Positions 16,729 through 27,200 are shown, counted from the first letter of the stretch. The stretch: DNA of 36,807 bases from Brevibacterium sp. HMSC07C04 (GCF_001815905.1 NZ_KV823277.1:1-36807), one strand, 5' to 3'. A program made the numbers and translations. The notes: generated from the sequence alone by a model not told the origin.

Positions 16729-18120
16729 ATGAAGCCCAACCTCAGCGAGCCCATCCACTTCGTCGGCATCGGCGGAGCGGGGATGTCCGGCATTGCCCGC
16801 GTCATGTTGATGCGCGGCTGCTCCGTCACCGGCTCTGACGCCAAAGACTCATCCGTCGTCACGGCTCTGCGCGCACAGGGAGCCAAGATCAACATCGGGC
16901 ACAGCGCTGAAGCCGTCGACGGTGTGGGGACGGTTGTCGTGTCTTCTGCGATTCGCGAAAGCAACCCTGAACTGGCGGCGGCCCGCAGCAGGGGAATTCC
17001 AATCATCCACCGGTCGGAAGCACTGGCGGCGCTCATGGAGGGCTACCGCACGGTTGCGATTGCGGGCACTCACGGCAAAACGACCACGACCTCGATGACG
17101 ACGGTGGCGTTGCAGGCATGTGGTGCCGATCCGTCCTTTGTCATCGGGGGAGTGCTGACGGCTGCGGGCACAAATGCCCACAGCGGAACCGGTGACGCCT
17201 TTGTTGCCGAAGCCGATGAGTCAGACGGGTCGTTCCTTCTGTACAGCCCGGAAATCGCAGTTGTCACCAATGTTGAGGCCGATCACCTTGACCACTACGG
17301 CAGCTGGGAGAAGGTCCGGGAGGCGTTCGCACAGTTCGCCCACAGGGTCGAAGAGAACGGCGGGGTGCTCATTGCCTGTGCCGACGATGCCGGCAGCCGC
17401 GAAATCGCCGACCTGGCGCGAAGCCGAGGAGTCCGCGTAATCGCCTACGGCACCTCGGCAGACGCGGACGTCCGGATTGTCGACGTCGAACACACCCACC
17501 AGTCCCAAAGCTTTGTTCTGGAAACCGCGAGCGGCAGGTCAGGCCGGTACGAACTGAGCCTGCCGGGGCTGTACAACGCGCGCAATGCAGCAGCTGCGCT
17601 GACGGTCGTGGCAGAACTCGGCCTCGACGTCGACGCGGCCGCGGAGGGGCTGGGGCGCTTCGGCGGCACCAAGCGCCGGTTCGAGCACAAAGGCACTGAA
17701 AGGGGCGTGCGGGTGTTTGACGACTATGCCCACCACCCCACGGAGCTGCACAATCTCCTCATCGCCGCCAAGCAGGTTGTCGACCCTGAACGCAGTGTGC
17801 GCGTCGTCTTCCAGCCGCACCTGTACAGCCGCACCCAGAATTTCCGTCGCGAGTTCGGTGAGGCTCTGGGCTTGGCAGATGATGTCATCGTCATGGACGT
17901 CTACCCCGCACGTGAGGATCCGATTCCGGGCGTGACCGGGGCGATCGTCGCCGCTGAGGTGCCGCTGCCAGAGGAGCAGGTCACTTTTGTCCCGTCATTT
18001 GCCGAGGTGGCAGATCTCGTTGCACAGCGATGCCGTCCCGGTGACGTTGTCATCACCGCCGGTGCCGGAGACGTGACAATCGTCGGGCCGGAGATTCTTG
18101 ACGCACTGCGCAGCCGATGA
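16729..18120 (+). CDS. murC: UDP-MurNAc:L-alanine ligase MurC
   Basis: A 463-residue Mur ligase catalysing addition of L-Ala to UDP-MurNAc, the first step of stem-peptide synthesis. Motifs: N-terminal IHFVGIGGAGMSGIARVML, ATP loop [49 protein letters not shown], and DDYAHHPTEL. Length is normal. AAAGGAGAG lies just before the ATG, which abuts the murG stop without a gap. The stop overlaps the ftsQ start by 4 bp (ATGA). Confidence 0.97.
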   Translation: MKPNLSEPIHFVGIGGAGMSGIARVMLMRGCSVTGSDAKDSSVVTALRAQGAKINIGHSAEAVDGVGTVVVSSAIRESNPELAAARSRGIPIIHRSEALAALMEGYRTVAIAGTHGKTTTTSMTTVALQACGADPSFVIGGVLTAAGTNAHSGTGDAFVAEADESDGSFLLYSPEIAVVTNVEADHLDHYGSWEKVREAFAQFAHRVEENGGVLIACADDAGSREIADLARSRGVRVIAYGTSADADVRIVDVEHTHQSQSFVLETASGRSGRYELSLPGLYNARNAAAALTVVAELGLDVDAAAEGLGRFGGTKRRFEHKGTERGVRVFDDYAHHPTELHNLLIAAKQVVDPERSVRVVFQPHLYSRTQNFRREFGEALGLADDVIVMDVYPAREDPIPGVTGAIVAAEVPLPEEQVTFVPSFAEVADLVAQRCRPGDVVITAGAGDVTIVGPEILDALRSR

Positions 18121-18881
18121 GCACCTCGAGCCTTGACGAGCGCCGCAGGGAGCACAGGTCCCTGCGGCTGCGGCGGATGCTGCTGGCCTCCGCCGCAGCC
18201 GTCGGCGTGCTCGCCTTGGCAGCTGCCGCGTGGTTCAGCCCGCTGCTGGCACTCACGGATGTCAAAGCTGAGGGCCAGAAGCTCGTCAACGCCGATGATG
18301 TTGCCTCTTTCGTACTGGATCAGCATGGCGGAACACCGTTGCCGCAGCTGCGATCCCAAGAGCTCAAAGACGAACTCGCCGAAGAGTTTCCGCTTGCGCA
18401 CAGCTTCGACATCAGCCCGGCGGGTCCGCGCACACTGCGCGTAAAGGTGCACGACCGGCAGCCGGCGTTTGTGGTCAAACGCGCCGAAGGCTGGGAGATC
18501 TACGACCCCGAAGCGGTTGTGCTGAGCAAATCCGACAGCAGGCCCAAGGGAGTTCCGCTGTACGTCGGAACGGCCGACCGGACCGGCATCGAAACCGCGT
18601 CCCAGCTCGTCAGCAGTCTGGGGGAGAACGCCGAGCACACCGCGGCCGTTGCTGTTAAGAGCCCCACGCAGACAGCCGTGGTCATACGGCACAGCAAGGA
18701 CTACTCGGCCGTTGTGATCCTGGGCGAGCCGATTGACGTCGAGGCGAAGATCGCAACTGCGCGAACGGTCATGCAAGACGAACCGGCGGCCATCGACGTG
18801 CAGAGCACGGCAGTCCCGGCTGCCACGGACGAAGTGCCGGCGTGGGCGCGCGTGCCGCAGGACGCATATTCGCAGGGTTGA
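18117..18881 (+). CDS. ftsQ: Cell division protein FtsQ (DivIB)
   Basis: A 254-residue bitopic division protein. A basic N-terminus (about 20 residues, many Arg) precedes one membrane segment (ASAAAVGVLALAAAAWF, residues about 23-39), then a POTRA-like domain (LTDVKAEGQKLVNADDVASF) and the FtsQ domain with LRVKVHDRQPAFVVKRAEG. FtsQ bridges early and late divisome proteins outside the membrane. Assignment rests on topology, POTRA pattern and position between murC and ftsZ. It is the last gene of the overlapping run; a 102-base gap with a likely promoter follows. Confidence 0.93.
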   Translation: MSTSSLDERRREHRSLRLRRMLLASAAAVGVLALAAAAWFSPLLALTDVKAEGQKLVNADDVASFVLDQHGGTPLPQLRSQELKDELAEEFPLAHSFDISPAGPRTLRVKVHDRQPAFVVKRAEGWEIYDPEAVVLSKSDSRPKGVPLYVGTADRTGIETASQLVSSLGENAEHTAAVAVKSPTQTAVVIRHSKDYSAVVILGEPIDVEAKIATARTVMQDEPAAIDVQSTAVPAATDEVPAWARVPQDAYSQG

Positions 18882-18907
18882 CCGGCTAAGACACACCGCG
18901 CAGGTGG

Positions 18908-18936
18908 TTGCACACACATACCGCCTTTAATACCGT
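18908..18936 (+). promoter_or_regulatory. Candidate ftsZ promoter
   Basis: TTGCAC (18908-18913), a 17-base spacer and TACCGT (18931-18936, TAnnnT pattern) lie in the ftsQ-ftsZ gap, with transcription expected near 18943, about 41 bases before the ftsZ start. An overlapping A/T-rich TTTAATAC offers alternative -10 registers. A dedicated ftsZ promoter between ftsQ and ftsZ is common in actinobacteria. Confidence 0.45.
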
Positions 18937-18983
18937 TCTGACGAAGACCATTATCGGCATCGACCGCTGAAAGAGGAATCGAC

Positions 18984-20156
18984 TTGGCTGAATACCCCAA
19001 TTCCGGAGCTGAGATCAAAGTTGCCGGTACCGGCGGTGGTGGTGTCAACGCCGTACAGCGTATGATCGACGCCGGTCTGCGCGGAGTAGAGTTCATCGCG
19101 ATCAACACCGATGCCCAGGCCCTCGTCCTGTCCGAAGCAGACACCAAAATCGAAATCGGCCGTGAACTCACTCGCGGCCTCGGCGCCGGTGCCGATCCCG
19201 AAATCGGCAAACGCGCCGCCGAAGACTCGGAAGACGCCATCAAGGAGGCGCTCGAGGGTGCAGACATGGTCTTCGTCACCGCTGGCGAAGGCGGCGGCAC
19301 CGGAACGGGTGCCGCTCCCGTCGTTGCGCGCATTGCGCGCAGCCTGGGTGCGCTGACGATCGGGGTTGTCACACGGCCCTTCACCTTTGAGGGGCGCCGC
19401 CGTTCGGAACAGGCAGAAGCCGGAATTGCCACGCTGCGCGAAGAAGTCGACACCCTCATCGTCATTCCGAATGACCGACTGCTGTCGATTTCCGACAAAA
19501 ACGTCACAATCGTCGAAGCCTTCAACGCAGCAGACGAAGTCCTGCGCTCCGGTGTTCAGGGGATCACTGACCTCATTTCGACTCCCGGCTACATCAACCT
19601 CGACTTCGCTGACGTCAAGTCGGTTATGCAGGACGCAGGAACGGCACTCATGGGAATCGGCTCTGCCGTAGGAGAAGACCGTGCGATTCAAGCGTCGGAA
19701 GCTGCGATCTCGTCGCCGCTTCTGGAAGCCAGCATTGACGGTGCACACGGCGTGCTCATGCTCGTCCAGGGAGGCGAAGACCTCGGGCTGTTCGAAGTCA
19801 ACGAAGCCGCCCGCCTGGTTCAGGAAGCGGCTCACCCGGAAGCGAACATCATCTTCGGCAATGTCATCGATTCAGCTCTCGGCGACGAAGTCCGCGTGAC
19901 GGTCATCGCCGCAGGCTTTGACCCAACGCCCAAGGCTGAACGCGAAAGCCAGCCGCTGACTGCGGCAACTCCCGCAGCACAGACAGCTGCCGCACCGCAG
20001 GCGGCTGCGGCCACGCAGGCTGCGCGCGAAGACAGCCCGGCCCCGGAAGCCCCGGAGGTCGAAGCTGAACAGAAGAGCGATATCCCACAGGAACTGCCGG
20101 ATGAGCGCGATGACTTCGGCGGCGACTCGCTCGACATTCCCTCCTTCCTGAAGTAG
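18984..20156 (+). CDS. ftsZ: Cell division GTPase FtsZ
   Basis: A 390-residue tubulin homologue that assembles the cytokinetic ring. The GTP-binding tubulin signature is [43 protein letters not shown] and the synergy-type region [11 protein letters not shown] are also clear. The first glycine loop reads [16 protein letters not shown], with Thr where Ile or Val is usual. An Ala/Pro/Glu-rich linker (residues about 320-375) ends in the conserved C-terminal peptide SLDIPSFLK, the docking site for SepF and other partners. The start is TTG: no ATG or GTG fits the conserved N-terminus, and AGAGGA lies six bases upstream. Confidence 0.97.
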   Translation: MAEYPNSGAEIKVAGTGGGGVNAVQRMIDAGLRGVEFIAINTDAQALVLSEADTKIEIGRELTRGLGAGADPEIGKRAAEDSEDAIKEALEGADMVFVTAGEGGGTGTGAAPVVARIARSLGALTIGVVTRPFTFEGRRRSEQAEAGIATLREEVDTLIVIPNDRLLSISDKNVTIVEAFNAADEVLRSGVQGITDLISTPGYINLDFADVKSVMQDAGTALMGIGSAVGEDRAIQASEAAISSPLLEASIDGAHGVLMLVQGGEDLGLFEVNEAARLVQEAAHPEANIIFGNVIDSALGDEVRVTVIAAGFDPTPKAERESQPLTAATPAAQTAAAPQAAAATQAAREDSPAPEAPEVEAEQKSDIPQELPDERDDFGGDSLDIPSFLK

Positions 20157-20160
20157 CGCC

Positions 20161-20913
20161 GTGCTGCAGGCCAGACACGTTCACAGCGGTTTGGCGGGGA
20201 AAGCTCACGTGGCTTTCACCGACCGTTGGGGCGGCTACAGCTTCGGGAGCTTCAATTCGCTCAACCTGGGCCGTTCGGTGGGAGACGACGACACGCTTGT
20301 TGATGCGAACCGCTCCGCCCTCGCTGCCGTTCTGTCTCTTTCGGCTGACAAGATCAGCTTTGTCAGCCAGGTTCACGGTGCCGATGTGCACCACGTGCAG
20401 ACCGATGACGACATAGGCCTCGGACCGCAGGCGGACGCACAGATTACTGGCCGGCCCGGTGTTGGCCTGGCAATCCTCACCGCCGACTGCGTTCCGGTTG
20501 CACTCACTGCGCCGGATACCGGTCATGTGGGTGTTGTGCACGCCGGGCGTCGCGGAATGCTCGCCGGTGCTGCAGTTCAGGCGGCCGAAGAAATGCGTGC
20601 GGCCGGTGCGAAAAGAATCTCCGCATACATCGGTCCGTCCATCTGCCCGCGGTGCTATGAAGTCCCTGAAAGTATGCGGGAAGAAGCCATGGAGATTTGC
20701 CCGGTGTCCGGAGCGGTGTCTGCGGTCGGAACGGCTGCTGTTGACGTGTCCGGCGGTGTGGCTCACCAGTTGGCGAAGGCCGGTGTCGAAATCGCAGAGT
20801 TTTCGCGGACGTGCACATACGAATCTGCCGATCTCTTCTCTTATCGACGCGAGCAGATCACGGGGCGCACCGCAGTAGTGGCTTGGTTTGAACCAAGCGG
20901 CGACACGCCCTAG
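20161..20913 (+). CDS. pgeF: Peptidoglycan editing factor / laccase-domain protein PgeF (YfiH family)
   Basis: A 250-residue member of the YfiH/DUF152 family. Members include the E. coli peptidoglycan editing factor that removes wrongly incorporated L-Ser precursors, and purine nucleoside phosphorylases such as FAMIN. Metal-binding motifs are present: VSQVHGADVHHV, LTADCVPVAL, GVVHAGRRGMLAG and PSICPRCYEV. The GTG start lies four bases after the ftsZ stop with no clear ribosome site, suggesting coupling to ftsZ. In many relatives a YggS-type PLP protein sits between this gene and sepF; here it is absent. The substrate cannot be decided from sequence. Confidence 0.88.
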   Translation: MLQARHVHSGLAGKAHVAFTDRWGGYSFGSFNSLNLGRSVGDDDTLVDANRSALAAVLSLSADKISFVSQVHGADVHHVQTDDDIGLGPQADAQITGRPGVGLAILTADCVPVALTAPDTGHVGVVHAGRRGMLAGAAVQAAEEMRAAGAKRISAYIGPSICPRCYEVPESMREEAMEICPVSGAVSAVGTAAVDVSGGVAHQLAKAGVEIAEFSRTCTYESADLFSYRREQITGRTAVVAWFEPSGDTP

Positions 20914-20988
20914 CAGGTCGGGATCTTTCCGCCTTTCGTGCTGTAGTTTCGTTAAGAGAGCTTCCCCCGGACGGCACCAGGAGGTCCC

Positions 20989-21480
20989 GTGTCTACTCTT
21001 AAGAAGATCGGCAACTACTTCGGCTTCGGCGAAGAAGGCTACGAGGACGGCTACGCGCCAGAAGAAGTGCGTGCTGAACAGCCAGAAGAGGTGCCGGAAA
21101 CACCAACCATCGTTCCGAGTGAGCCTGAACCAGCGCCGGCGCAGGTCACTCCCATCCGCGCCTCCGTGCGCCCGGTAGAAACGGCGGCTCCCTCGACCAT
21201 GTCTCGCATTCAGACTATTCATCCCCGTTCGTACAACGATGCCAAAATCATCGGCACCACTTTCCGTGAAGGCGTGCCGATCATCATGAACCTCTCCGCC
21301 ATGGACGAAGCAAACTCCAAGCGGCTCGTCGACTTCTCCGCGGGTCTGATCTTCGGCCTGCGCGGATCCATCGAAAAGGTCACGAACTCGGTGTTTCTTC
21401 TCACACCCGAGAACATTGAAGTGACTGCAGAGGCAGACGGCGAAGAAGACTCCCAGGCAAGCTTCTTCAACCAGAGCTGA
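20989..21480 (+). CDS. sepF: Cell division protein SepF
   Basis: A 163-residue cytoplasmic protein that tethers FtsZ to the membrane; it is the main FtsZ anchor in actinobacteria, which lack FtsA. An N-terminal amphipathic stretch ([15 protein letters not shown]) is followed by an acidic, Pro-rich linker and the SepF core from about residue 73 ([20 protein letters not shown], then [19 protein letters not shown]). The GTG start has AGGAGG four bases upstream. A weak TAGTTT -10-like element lies at 20944-20949, so a separate promoter is possible. Confidence 0.94.
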   Translation: MSTLKKIGNYFGFGEEGYEDGYAPEEVRAEQPEEVPETPTIVPSEPEPAPAQVTPIRASVRPVETAAPSTMSRIQTIHPRSYNDAKIIGTTFREGVPIIMNLSAMDEANSKRLVDFSAGLIFGLRGSIEKVTNSVFLLTPENIEVTAEADGEEDSQASFFNQS

Positions 21481-21553
21481 GCGAACCGACCGGGTACTCT
21501 AAGGGGGCGGCGGGACAACCATCCGTCGTCTTCTTCCTTCGAAAGGGCTGAGA

Positions 21554-21853
21554 GTGGGCTATCCATTCATCATCGTCGGCATGGTGCTCAACCTGTACGT
21601 GTACGTGCTCATCGCCCGCGTGATCCTCGATCTCATCCAGGTTTTCAGCCGAGACTGGCGACCTCAGGGCTTCATGCTCGCGGCGGCTGAAATCATCTAC
21701 ACGCTGACCGATCCGCCGGTGAAGGCGGTGCGCAAGGTGATTCCCCCGCTGCGCTTGGGCGGAATCGCCCTTGACCTCGGCTTCATCGTCGTTTTCATAG
21801 CGGTGCAGGTTGTGGCCGGGATCCTAATACGATTCGGTTACAGCATGCTGTGA
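21554..21853 (+). CDS. YggT family membrane protein
   Basis: A 99-residue protein with two hydrophobic regions (IIVGMVLNLYVYVLIARVIL at the N-terminus and DLGFIVVFIAVQVVAGILI at the C-terminus) joined by a loop containing DPPVKAVRKVIPPLRLGGIA, the typical YggT pattern. Its molecular role is unclear; the conserved location between sepF and divIVA points to cell division or envelope work. The GTG start follows GAAAGGG at six bases. It is 73 bases after sepF and probably co-transcribed. Confidence 0.9.
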   Translation: MGYPFIIVGMVLNLYVYVLIARVILDLIQVFSRDWRPQGFMLAAAEIIYTLTDPPVKAVRKVIPPLRLGGIALDLGFIVVFIAVQVVAGILIRFGYSML

Positions 21854-21921
21854 GCGAGGTTTTCCGCACTCAGTTGTTTCTCAGAATCCGACACTTTCGA
21901 TAGCACGAGTTGGCATTCGAA

Positions 21922-21951
21922 AAGACAAAACGCCCCGCTGTGGTCTAAAGT
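21922..21951 (+). promoter_or_regulatory. Weak candidate divIVA promoter
   Basis: The 153-base gap before divIVA is unusually A/T-rich for this window. AAGACA (21922-21927) and TAAAGT (21946-21951) are spaced by 18 bases and resemble -35 and -10 elements. TCTAAA is repeated at 21944-21949 and 21956-21961. Other TAnnnT hexamers (TAATCT 21984-21989) make the exact start uncertain. Confidence 0.35.
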
Positions 21952-22006
21952 GTTATCTAAATCGTTCATCGATGTAGCAACTGTAATCTCGATAAAAGGT
22001 GGGCTC

Positions 22007-22720
22007 ATGGCGCTTACGCCTGAAGACGTAGTTAACAAGCGGTTCCAGCACGTTAAGTTCCGTGAAGGTTACGACCAGGACGAGGTCGACGACTTCCTCG
22101 ACGAGGTCGTTGTCGAGCTGCGCCGTCTGTACACCGAAAACGACGACCTCCGTCAGAAGCTTTCGGCTGCTGAAGCCAAGGTCGAAGATCTCGAGTCGAA
22201 GAAGGCGTCCTCGCCTGCCCCGGCTGGAACCTCCAAGGCCGACAACGCTCCGGTGGACCTTTCCGCGACCGCTCCGTTCAATCCCAAACAACTCGGTGGT
22301 TCCGCTCCTATTGGAGCTCCCTCCGCCGTATCGAGCTCGTCCGGCTCTTCCGCCGCACGCAGCTCGCGCAGCGGAGACCAGGACGCTCACGGCCTGATCG
22401 CCCTTGCCCAGCGCGTCCACGACGAACACGTTGCTGAAGGTGAGCGCACCCGCGACAGGATCATCGGCGAAGCCGAAAAGAAGTCCCACGAAATCCTTTC
22501 GGCTGCCGAAAAGAAGCGCGACGACACACTCAGCCAGCTGGAGGGCCAGAAGGCTTCGCTCGAACGCGAAATCGACGGTCTGCAGAACTTCGAGCGCCAG
22601 TACCGCACCCGCCTCAAGAGCTACCTGTCGGATCAGCTGCGCGACCTCGAAAGCTCGGGCACGCTCGCACCGGAAACCCTTTCGGGCAACAAGGTGGGCG
22701 GAAACCCGAACTCGCTCTGA
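22007..22720 (+). CDS. divIVA: DivIVA / Wag31 polar growth scaffold
   Basis: A 237-residue coiled-coil protein marking curved membrane at poles and septa and organising wall growth in actinobacteria. The N-terminal DivIVA domain reads ALTPEDVVNKRFQHVKFREG and continues with YDQDEVDDFLDEVV. A Ser/Pro/Ala-rich linker (residues about 70-130) leads to a long coiled coil from about residue 140 to the end. I chose ATG 22007 because it has AAAAGGTGG upstream and matches the family start; the open frame extends 19 codons further without support. It is the last gene before a strong hairpin, so it ends the dcw transcription unit. Confidence 0.95.
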   Translation: MALTPEDVVNKRFQHVKFREGYDQDEVDDFLDEVVVELRRLYTENDDLRQKLSAAEAKVEDLESKKASSPAPAGTSKADNAPVDLSATAPFNPKQLGGSAPIGAPSAVSSSSGSSAARSSRSGDQDAHGLIALAQRVHDEHVAEGERTRDRIIGEAEKKSHEILSAAEKKRDDTLSQLEGQKASLEREIDGLQNFERQYRTRLKSYLSDQLRDLESSGTLAPETLSGNKVGGNPNSL

Positions 22721-22733
22721 TATCCCATATGAC

Positions 22734-22763
22734 AGAGGCGGCCATCAGAAGATGGCCGCCTCT
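22734..22763 (+). terminator. Terminator hairpin after divIVA
   Basis: A perfect 13-bp stem (AGAGGCGGCCATC, loop AGAA, GATGGCCGCCTCT) lies 13 bases after the divIVA stop. Only a short T-containing stretch (GCTTGTA) follows, but very stable hairpins of this kind commonly end transcription in high-GC bacteria. It separates the dcw cluster from lspA. Confidence 0.8.
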
Positions 22764-22802
22764 GCTTGTATCCAGTCCATTCGACCAGCTTCCAGGAGAA
22801 CA

Positions 22803-23306
22803 GTGACTCGACGCTCCGCACGCCTGCTGCTGGCAGGCATCGCAGCTTTGGCCTTTGCCCTCGACCAAGCGACTAAGGCTATCGCCGTCACAGCTCTCGA
22901 AGGCCAGCCGCGGATAGCTGTGTTCGGCGACCTTGCCGGCTTTGTCTTCCTGCGCAATCCCGGGGCGGCGTTCGGGCTCGGGGCCTCAAGCACGTGGATT
23001 TTCACCGCAATTGCCGTTGCCGTGTTCTTTGCGATTGTGGTGGCTGCTCGCCGTCTGAGCTCACCGCTGTGGGCATTGGGGCTGGGACTCCTTCAAGGCG
23101 GTCTGCTGGGAAACCTCTTCGACCGCCTGTTTCGACCGCCGGGCGTCTTCCACGGCGCGGTTGTCGACTTCATCGACCTGCACTTCTTTGTGTGCAATGT
23201 AGCCGATATAGCGATCACGGCTGCAGCGGTCATCCTCATGCTGGCGGCCCTGAAAGGCACTCCGCTTGACGCTTCGCAGGCTCAATCGCAGGAGAACCAT
23301 GACTGA
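22803..23306 (+). CDS. lspA: Lipoprotein signal peptidase (signal peptidase II)
   Basis: A 167-residue aspartyl membrane protease that cleaves signal peptides of prolipoproteins. Four hydrophobic segments are present. Conserved motifs are [10 protein letters not shown] near the N-terminus, [30 protein letters not shown] with one catalytic Asp, and CNVADIAIT with the other. I chose GTG 22803 because AGGAG lies four bases upstream and the first hydrophobic segment follows; the frame runs further upstream into divIVA without support. The gene overlaps rluD by 8 bp. Confidence 0.93.
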   Translation: MTRRSARLLLAGIAALAFALDQATKAIAVTALEGQPRIAVFGDLAGFVFLRNPGAAFGLGASSTWIFTAIAVAVFFAIVVAARRLSSPLWALGLGLLQGGLLGNLFDRLFRPPGVFHGAVVDFIDLHFFVCNVADIAITAAAVILMLAALKGTPLDASQAQSQENHD

Positions 23307-24231
23307 GCGCTCATTCCTCATCCCCGAAGGCCTTGACGGCGAACGCATCGACGCTGCGCTGTCGAGGCTTCTGGGGCTCTCGCGGTCAAAAGCCGCCCAG
23401 ATTGCCGCTGAAGGGGGCGTCCACATTGACGGGACCCGGGCTCAGAAGTCGTCGCGCGTAGCCGGCGGGGCACGGGTCGACGTCGTCATGCCCGAACCTG
23501 AACAGCCGCTGCGCATCGTCGCCGACCCCGTGCCCGGCATGAAGATCCTCTATGAAGATCCTGCCATCATCGTGGTCGATAAGCCGATCGGCGTTGCAGC
23601 CCACGCGGCAGCGGGGTGGTCGGGTCCTACTGTCATCGGGGGGCTTGCCGCGGCCGGCCATAGAATCGCCACGAGCGGAGCTGCCGAGCGCCAGGGAATC
23701 GTGCACCGGCTGGACGTCGGCACATCGGGAGTCATGGTTGTCGCCAAAGGTGAGCATGCCTACTCCGTTCTCAAACGGGCATTCAAACAGCGGGAAGTCG
23801 ACAAGACCTACCACGCACTTGTTCAGGGACTGCCGGATCCGGTGGTGGGAACAATCGAAGCGTCTATCGGACGGCACCCGCGGCGCGACGGCCTCTACGC
23901 CGTGCGCTCCGAAGGCAAACACGCCGTCACCCACTACACCCTGCTGGAAGCATTCCGATCGGCCAGCCTGCTCGAAGTCGATTTGGAAACCGGCCGTACG
24001 CACCAGATTCGCGTGCACATGTCCGCCACGAAGCACCCGTGCTGCGGAGATCTTCCCTACGGGGCTGATCCCGTATTGGCCGACCGGCTCGGGCTTGAGC
24101 GGCAGTGGCTGCACGCCGTGCGGCTGGGGTTCGTGCACCCCGAGTCCGGTGAGTACGTAGAATTCGAATCTCAGTACCCGGCTGATCTGCAGAACGCGCT
24201 CAACCACCTGCGCGCTGCTGCCGGCGAGTAA
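23299..24231 (+). CDS. RluD-family 23S rRNA pseudouridine synthase
   Basis: A 310-residue pseudouridine synthase of the RluA/RluD family. An S4 RNA-binding domain ([20 protein letters not shown]) is followed by the catalytic domain with [18 protein letters not shown], in which Asp139 is the catalytic residue, and [20 protein letters not shown]. RluD modifies helix 69 of 23S rRNA in E. coli; the exact target here is inferred. The start ATG has CAGGAGA upstream and overlaps the lspA stop by 8 bp. dnaE follows after 13 bases. Confidence 0.93.
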   Translation: MTERSFLIPEGLDGERIDAALSRLLGLSRSKAAQIAAEGGVHIDGTRAQKSSRVAGGARVDVVMPEPEQPLRIVADPVPGMKILYEDPAIIVVDKPIGVAAHAAAGWSGPTVIGGLAAAGHRIATSGAAERQGIVHRLDVGTSGVMVVAKGEHAYSVLKRAFKQREVDKTYHALVQGLPDPVVGTIEASIGRHPRRDGLYAVRSEGKHAVTHYTLLEAFRSASLLEVDLETGRTHQIRVHMSATKHPCCGDLPYGADPVLADRLGLERQWLHAVRLGFVHPESGEYVEFESQYPADLQNALNHLRAAAGE

Positions 24232-24244
24232 GGAGAGCAGATCC

Positions 24245-27200
24245 GTGGCTGACAGCTTTTCGCACCTGCACGTTCACACCGAATACTCGATGCTCGACGG
24301 AGCCGCCCGCCTCGGCGACCTCATGCAGGCCGTCAAAGCCAGCGGAATGGATTCGATTGCAATCACCGACCACGGGTACTTGTTCGGTGCCTTCGACTTC
24401 TACTCTCAGGCCGTGGCCAACGGAATCAAGCCGATCATCGGCTTGGAAGCATATGTGACACCGGGAACCTCCCGGCATGACAAAACCCGAGTGAAGTGGC
24501 GGGCCGACGAATCCCAGCGCGGTGACGACGTATCCGGCGGAGGCGCGTACACCCATATGACGATGTGGGCTCGCGACAACCGGGGAATGTCGAACCTGTT
24601 CAAAGCCGCCTCCCTGGCTTCTCTTGACTCCGTTTTCGGCAAATGGCCCCGCTTGGACCGGGAACTGCTTGCGCAGCATTCGGAAGGCATTGTCGCCACA
24701 ACCGGCTGCCCGTCGGGCGAAGTGCAGACGCGCCTGCGCCTCGGCCAGTTCGACGAAGCCCTTGCAGCCGCCGGAGAGTTTCAGGAAATCTTCGGCAAAG
24801 AGAACTTCTTCTGCGAAATCATGGACCACGGGCTCAGCATTGAAAAGCGCGTGTCCAAAGACCTGTTGGAAATCGCCAAGCGCCTAGACCTGCCGCTTGT
24901 GGCAACCAACGACCTCCACTACACCCACGAATCGGACGCCAAAGCTCACGAAGCGCTCCTGGCCATCCAATCGGGATCGAAGCTCATCGAACCGACCTAC
25001 GACCAGGGCGGTTCGCGCTTTGCCTTCTCCGGCACCGGCTATTACCTGAAGTCCGCCGCGGAAATGCGGGCCCTTTTCAAAGAAATGCCGGAAGCCTGCG
25101 ACAATACTCTGCGCATTGCCGAAATGTGCGATGTGTCCTTTGACACGGATGCAAACTTCATGCCGAAGTTCCCCACCCCCGACGGCGAAGACGAAGAGTC
25201 CTGGCTGTACAAGGAAGTCGATAAGGGGCTGCACTACCGCTTCCCCGACGGGATACCCGACGATGTGCGCAAGCAGGCTGACTACGAACTGGACATCATC
25301 GCCAATATGGGCTTCCCGGGCTACTTCCTCGTGGTCGCCGACTTCATCAACTGGGCGAAGGACAACGGCATTCGCGTGGGCCCCGGCCGCGGTTCCGGCG
25401 CTGGGTCGATGGTCGCCTACGCCCTGCGCATCACCGACCTCAATCCGCTAGAGCACGGTCTGATCTTCGAGCGCTTCCTCAACCCCGACCGCGTTTCGAT
25501 GCCCGACTTCGATGTCGACTTCGACGACCGTCGGCGCGGTGAGGTCATTGAATACGTGACCCGCAAATACGGCTCCGAATACGTTTCGATGATCGTGACG
25601 TTCGGAACCATCAAAACCAAACAGGCGCTGAAAGACTCCGCCCGGGTGCTCGGCAAGCCGTTCTCGCTGGGGGAGCGGCTGACAAAGGGACTGCCGCCGG
25701 CGGTCATGGCCAAGGACATTCCCCTGGCCGATATCGAAAACCCCAAGGCGGCTCGCTACGGGGAGGCCGGGGACTTCCGCACCTTCATCGAAAACGATCC
25801 GGAAGCACGCGAAGTCTTCGACACCGCGTTGGGCCTGGAAGGCCTGAAACGGCAGTGGGGAGTGCACGCCGCGGGTGTCATCATGTCCTCGGCGCCGATC
25901 ATCAACGTCATCCCGATCATGCGCCGCATCCAAGACGGCCAGGTCATCACGCAGTTCGACTATCCGACGGCCGAAGGCCTCGGGCTGATCAAGATGGACT
26001 TCTTGGGGCTGCGGAACCTGACGATCATCTCCGACGCGATTGAGAACATCAAGGTCAACCGCGACTTCGACCTCGATCTGGAAACCCTCGAACTGGAAGA
26101 CCAGGCGACCTATGAGCTGCTGGCCCGCGGTGACACGCTCGGGGTGTTTCAGCTCGACGGCGGGGGACTGCAGGGTCTTCTGAGGCTGATGAGGCCGGAC
26201 AACTTCGAAGACATTTCGGCAACCCTGGCGCTCTACCGACCGGGCCCGATGGGCGCTGACTCGCACACAAACTACGCCAAGCGCAAAAACGGTCTGCAGC
26301 CGATCACACCCATCCATCCGGAGCTTGCCGAACCGCTGGCGGAGATTCTCGACACAACCTACGGCCTGATCATCTACCAGGAACAGGTCATGGCGATCGC
26401 GCAGAAGGTCGCAGGCTATTCCCTCGGCCAGGCCGATATTCTGCGCCGCGCAATGGGCAAGAAGAAAAAGGCTGAACTGGATGCCCAACAGGAGGGCTTC
26501 TTCGGGGGTATGAAGGAGCGCGGCTATTCAAAGGAAGCCGCTCAGGCGCTCTGGGACATTCTGCTGCCGTTCTCAGACTACGCGTTCAACAAGGCGCACT
26601 CCGCCGCCTACGGCCTGGTGTCCTACTGGACGGCCTACCTCAAAGCGCACTATCCGGCTGAGTACATGGCGGCCCTCCTGACCTCGGTTGCCGACAACAA
26701 GGACAAACTGGCCCTCTACCTCAACGAGTGTCGAAAGATGCACATCACCGTGCTGCCGCCGGACGTCAACGAATCGCAGCTGAACTTCACCCCGGTCGGC
26801 GATGATATTCGCTTCGGCATGGGTGCGGTGCGCAATGTGGGCGACAACGTTGTCGACGGGATTGTCAGCGCCCGCGCCGAAAAAGGCGATTTCGGGTCGT
26901 TCTCAGACTTTCTGGAGAAAGTGCCCTCACACGTGTGCAACAAGCGCACGGTGGAATCGCTCATCAAATCCGGTGCCTTTGATTCGCTGGGCGAAACTCG
27001 GCGCGCCCTGGTGGAAATCCACGAAGAGGCCGTCGACTCGGTCATCGGAGTCAAACGGCAGGAAGCTGTCGGCCAGTTCGATCTGTTTGCCGGTTTGGGC
27101 GAAGGCGAGGGGGCGGAGTTCTCAGTTCCCGTGCCCGATAGACCCGAATGGGACAAGAAGGAAAAGCTCGCCTTTGAACGCGAAATGATCGGCCTGTACG

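Noticed and set aside
20881..20898. Palindrome GCTTGGTTTGAACCAAGC at the end of pgeF
   Set aside because: It lies inside the coding region, the loop is only two bases, and no T-tract follows; probably chance or a minor mRNA hairpin.
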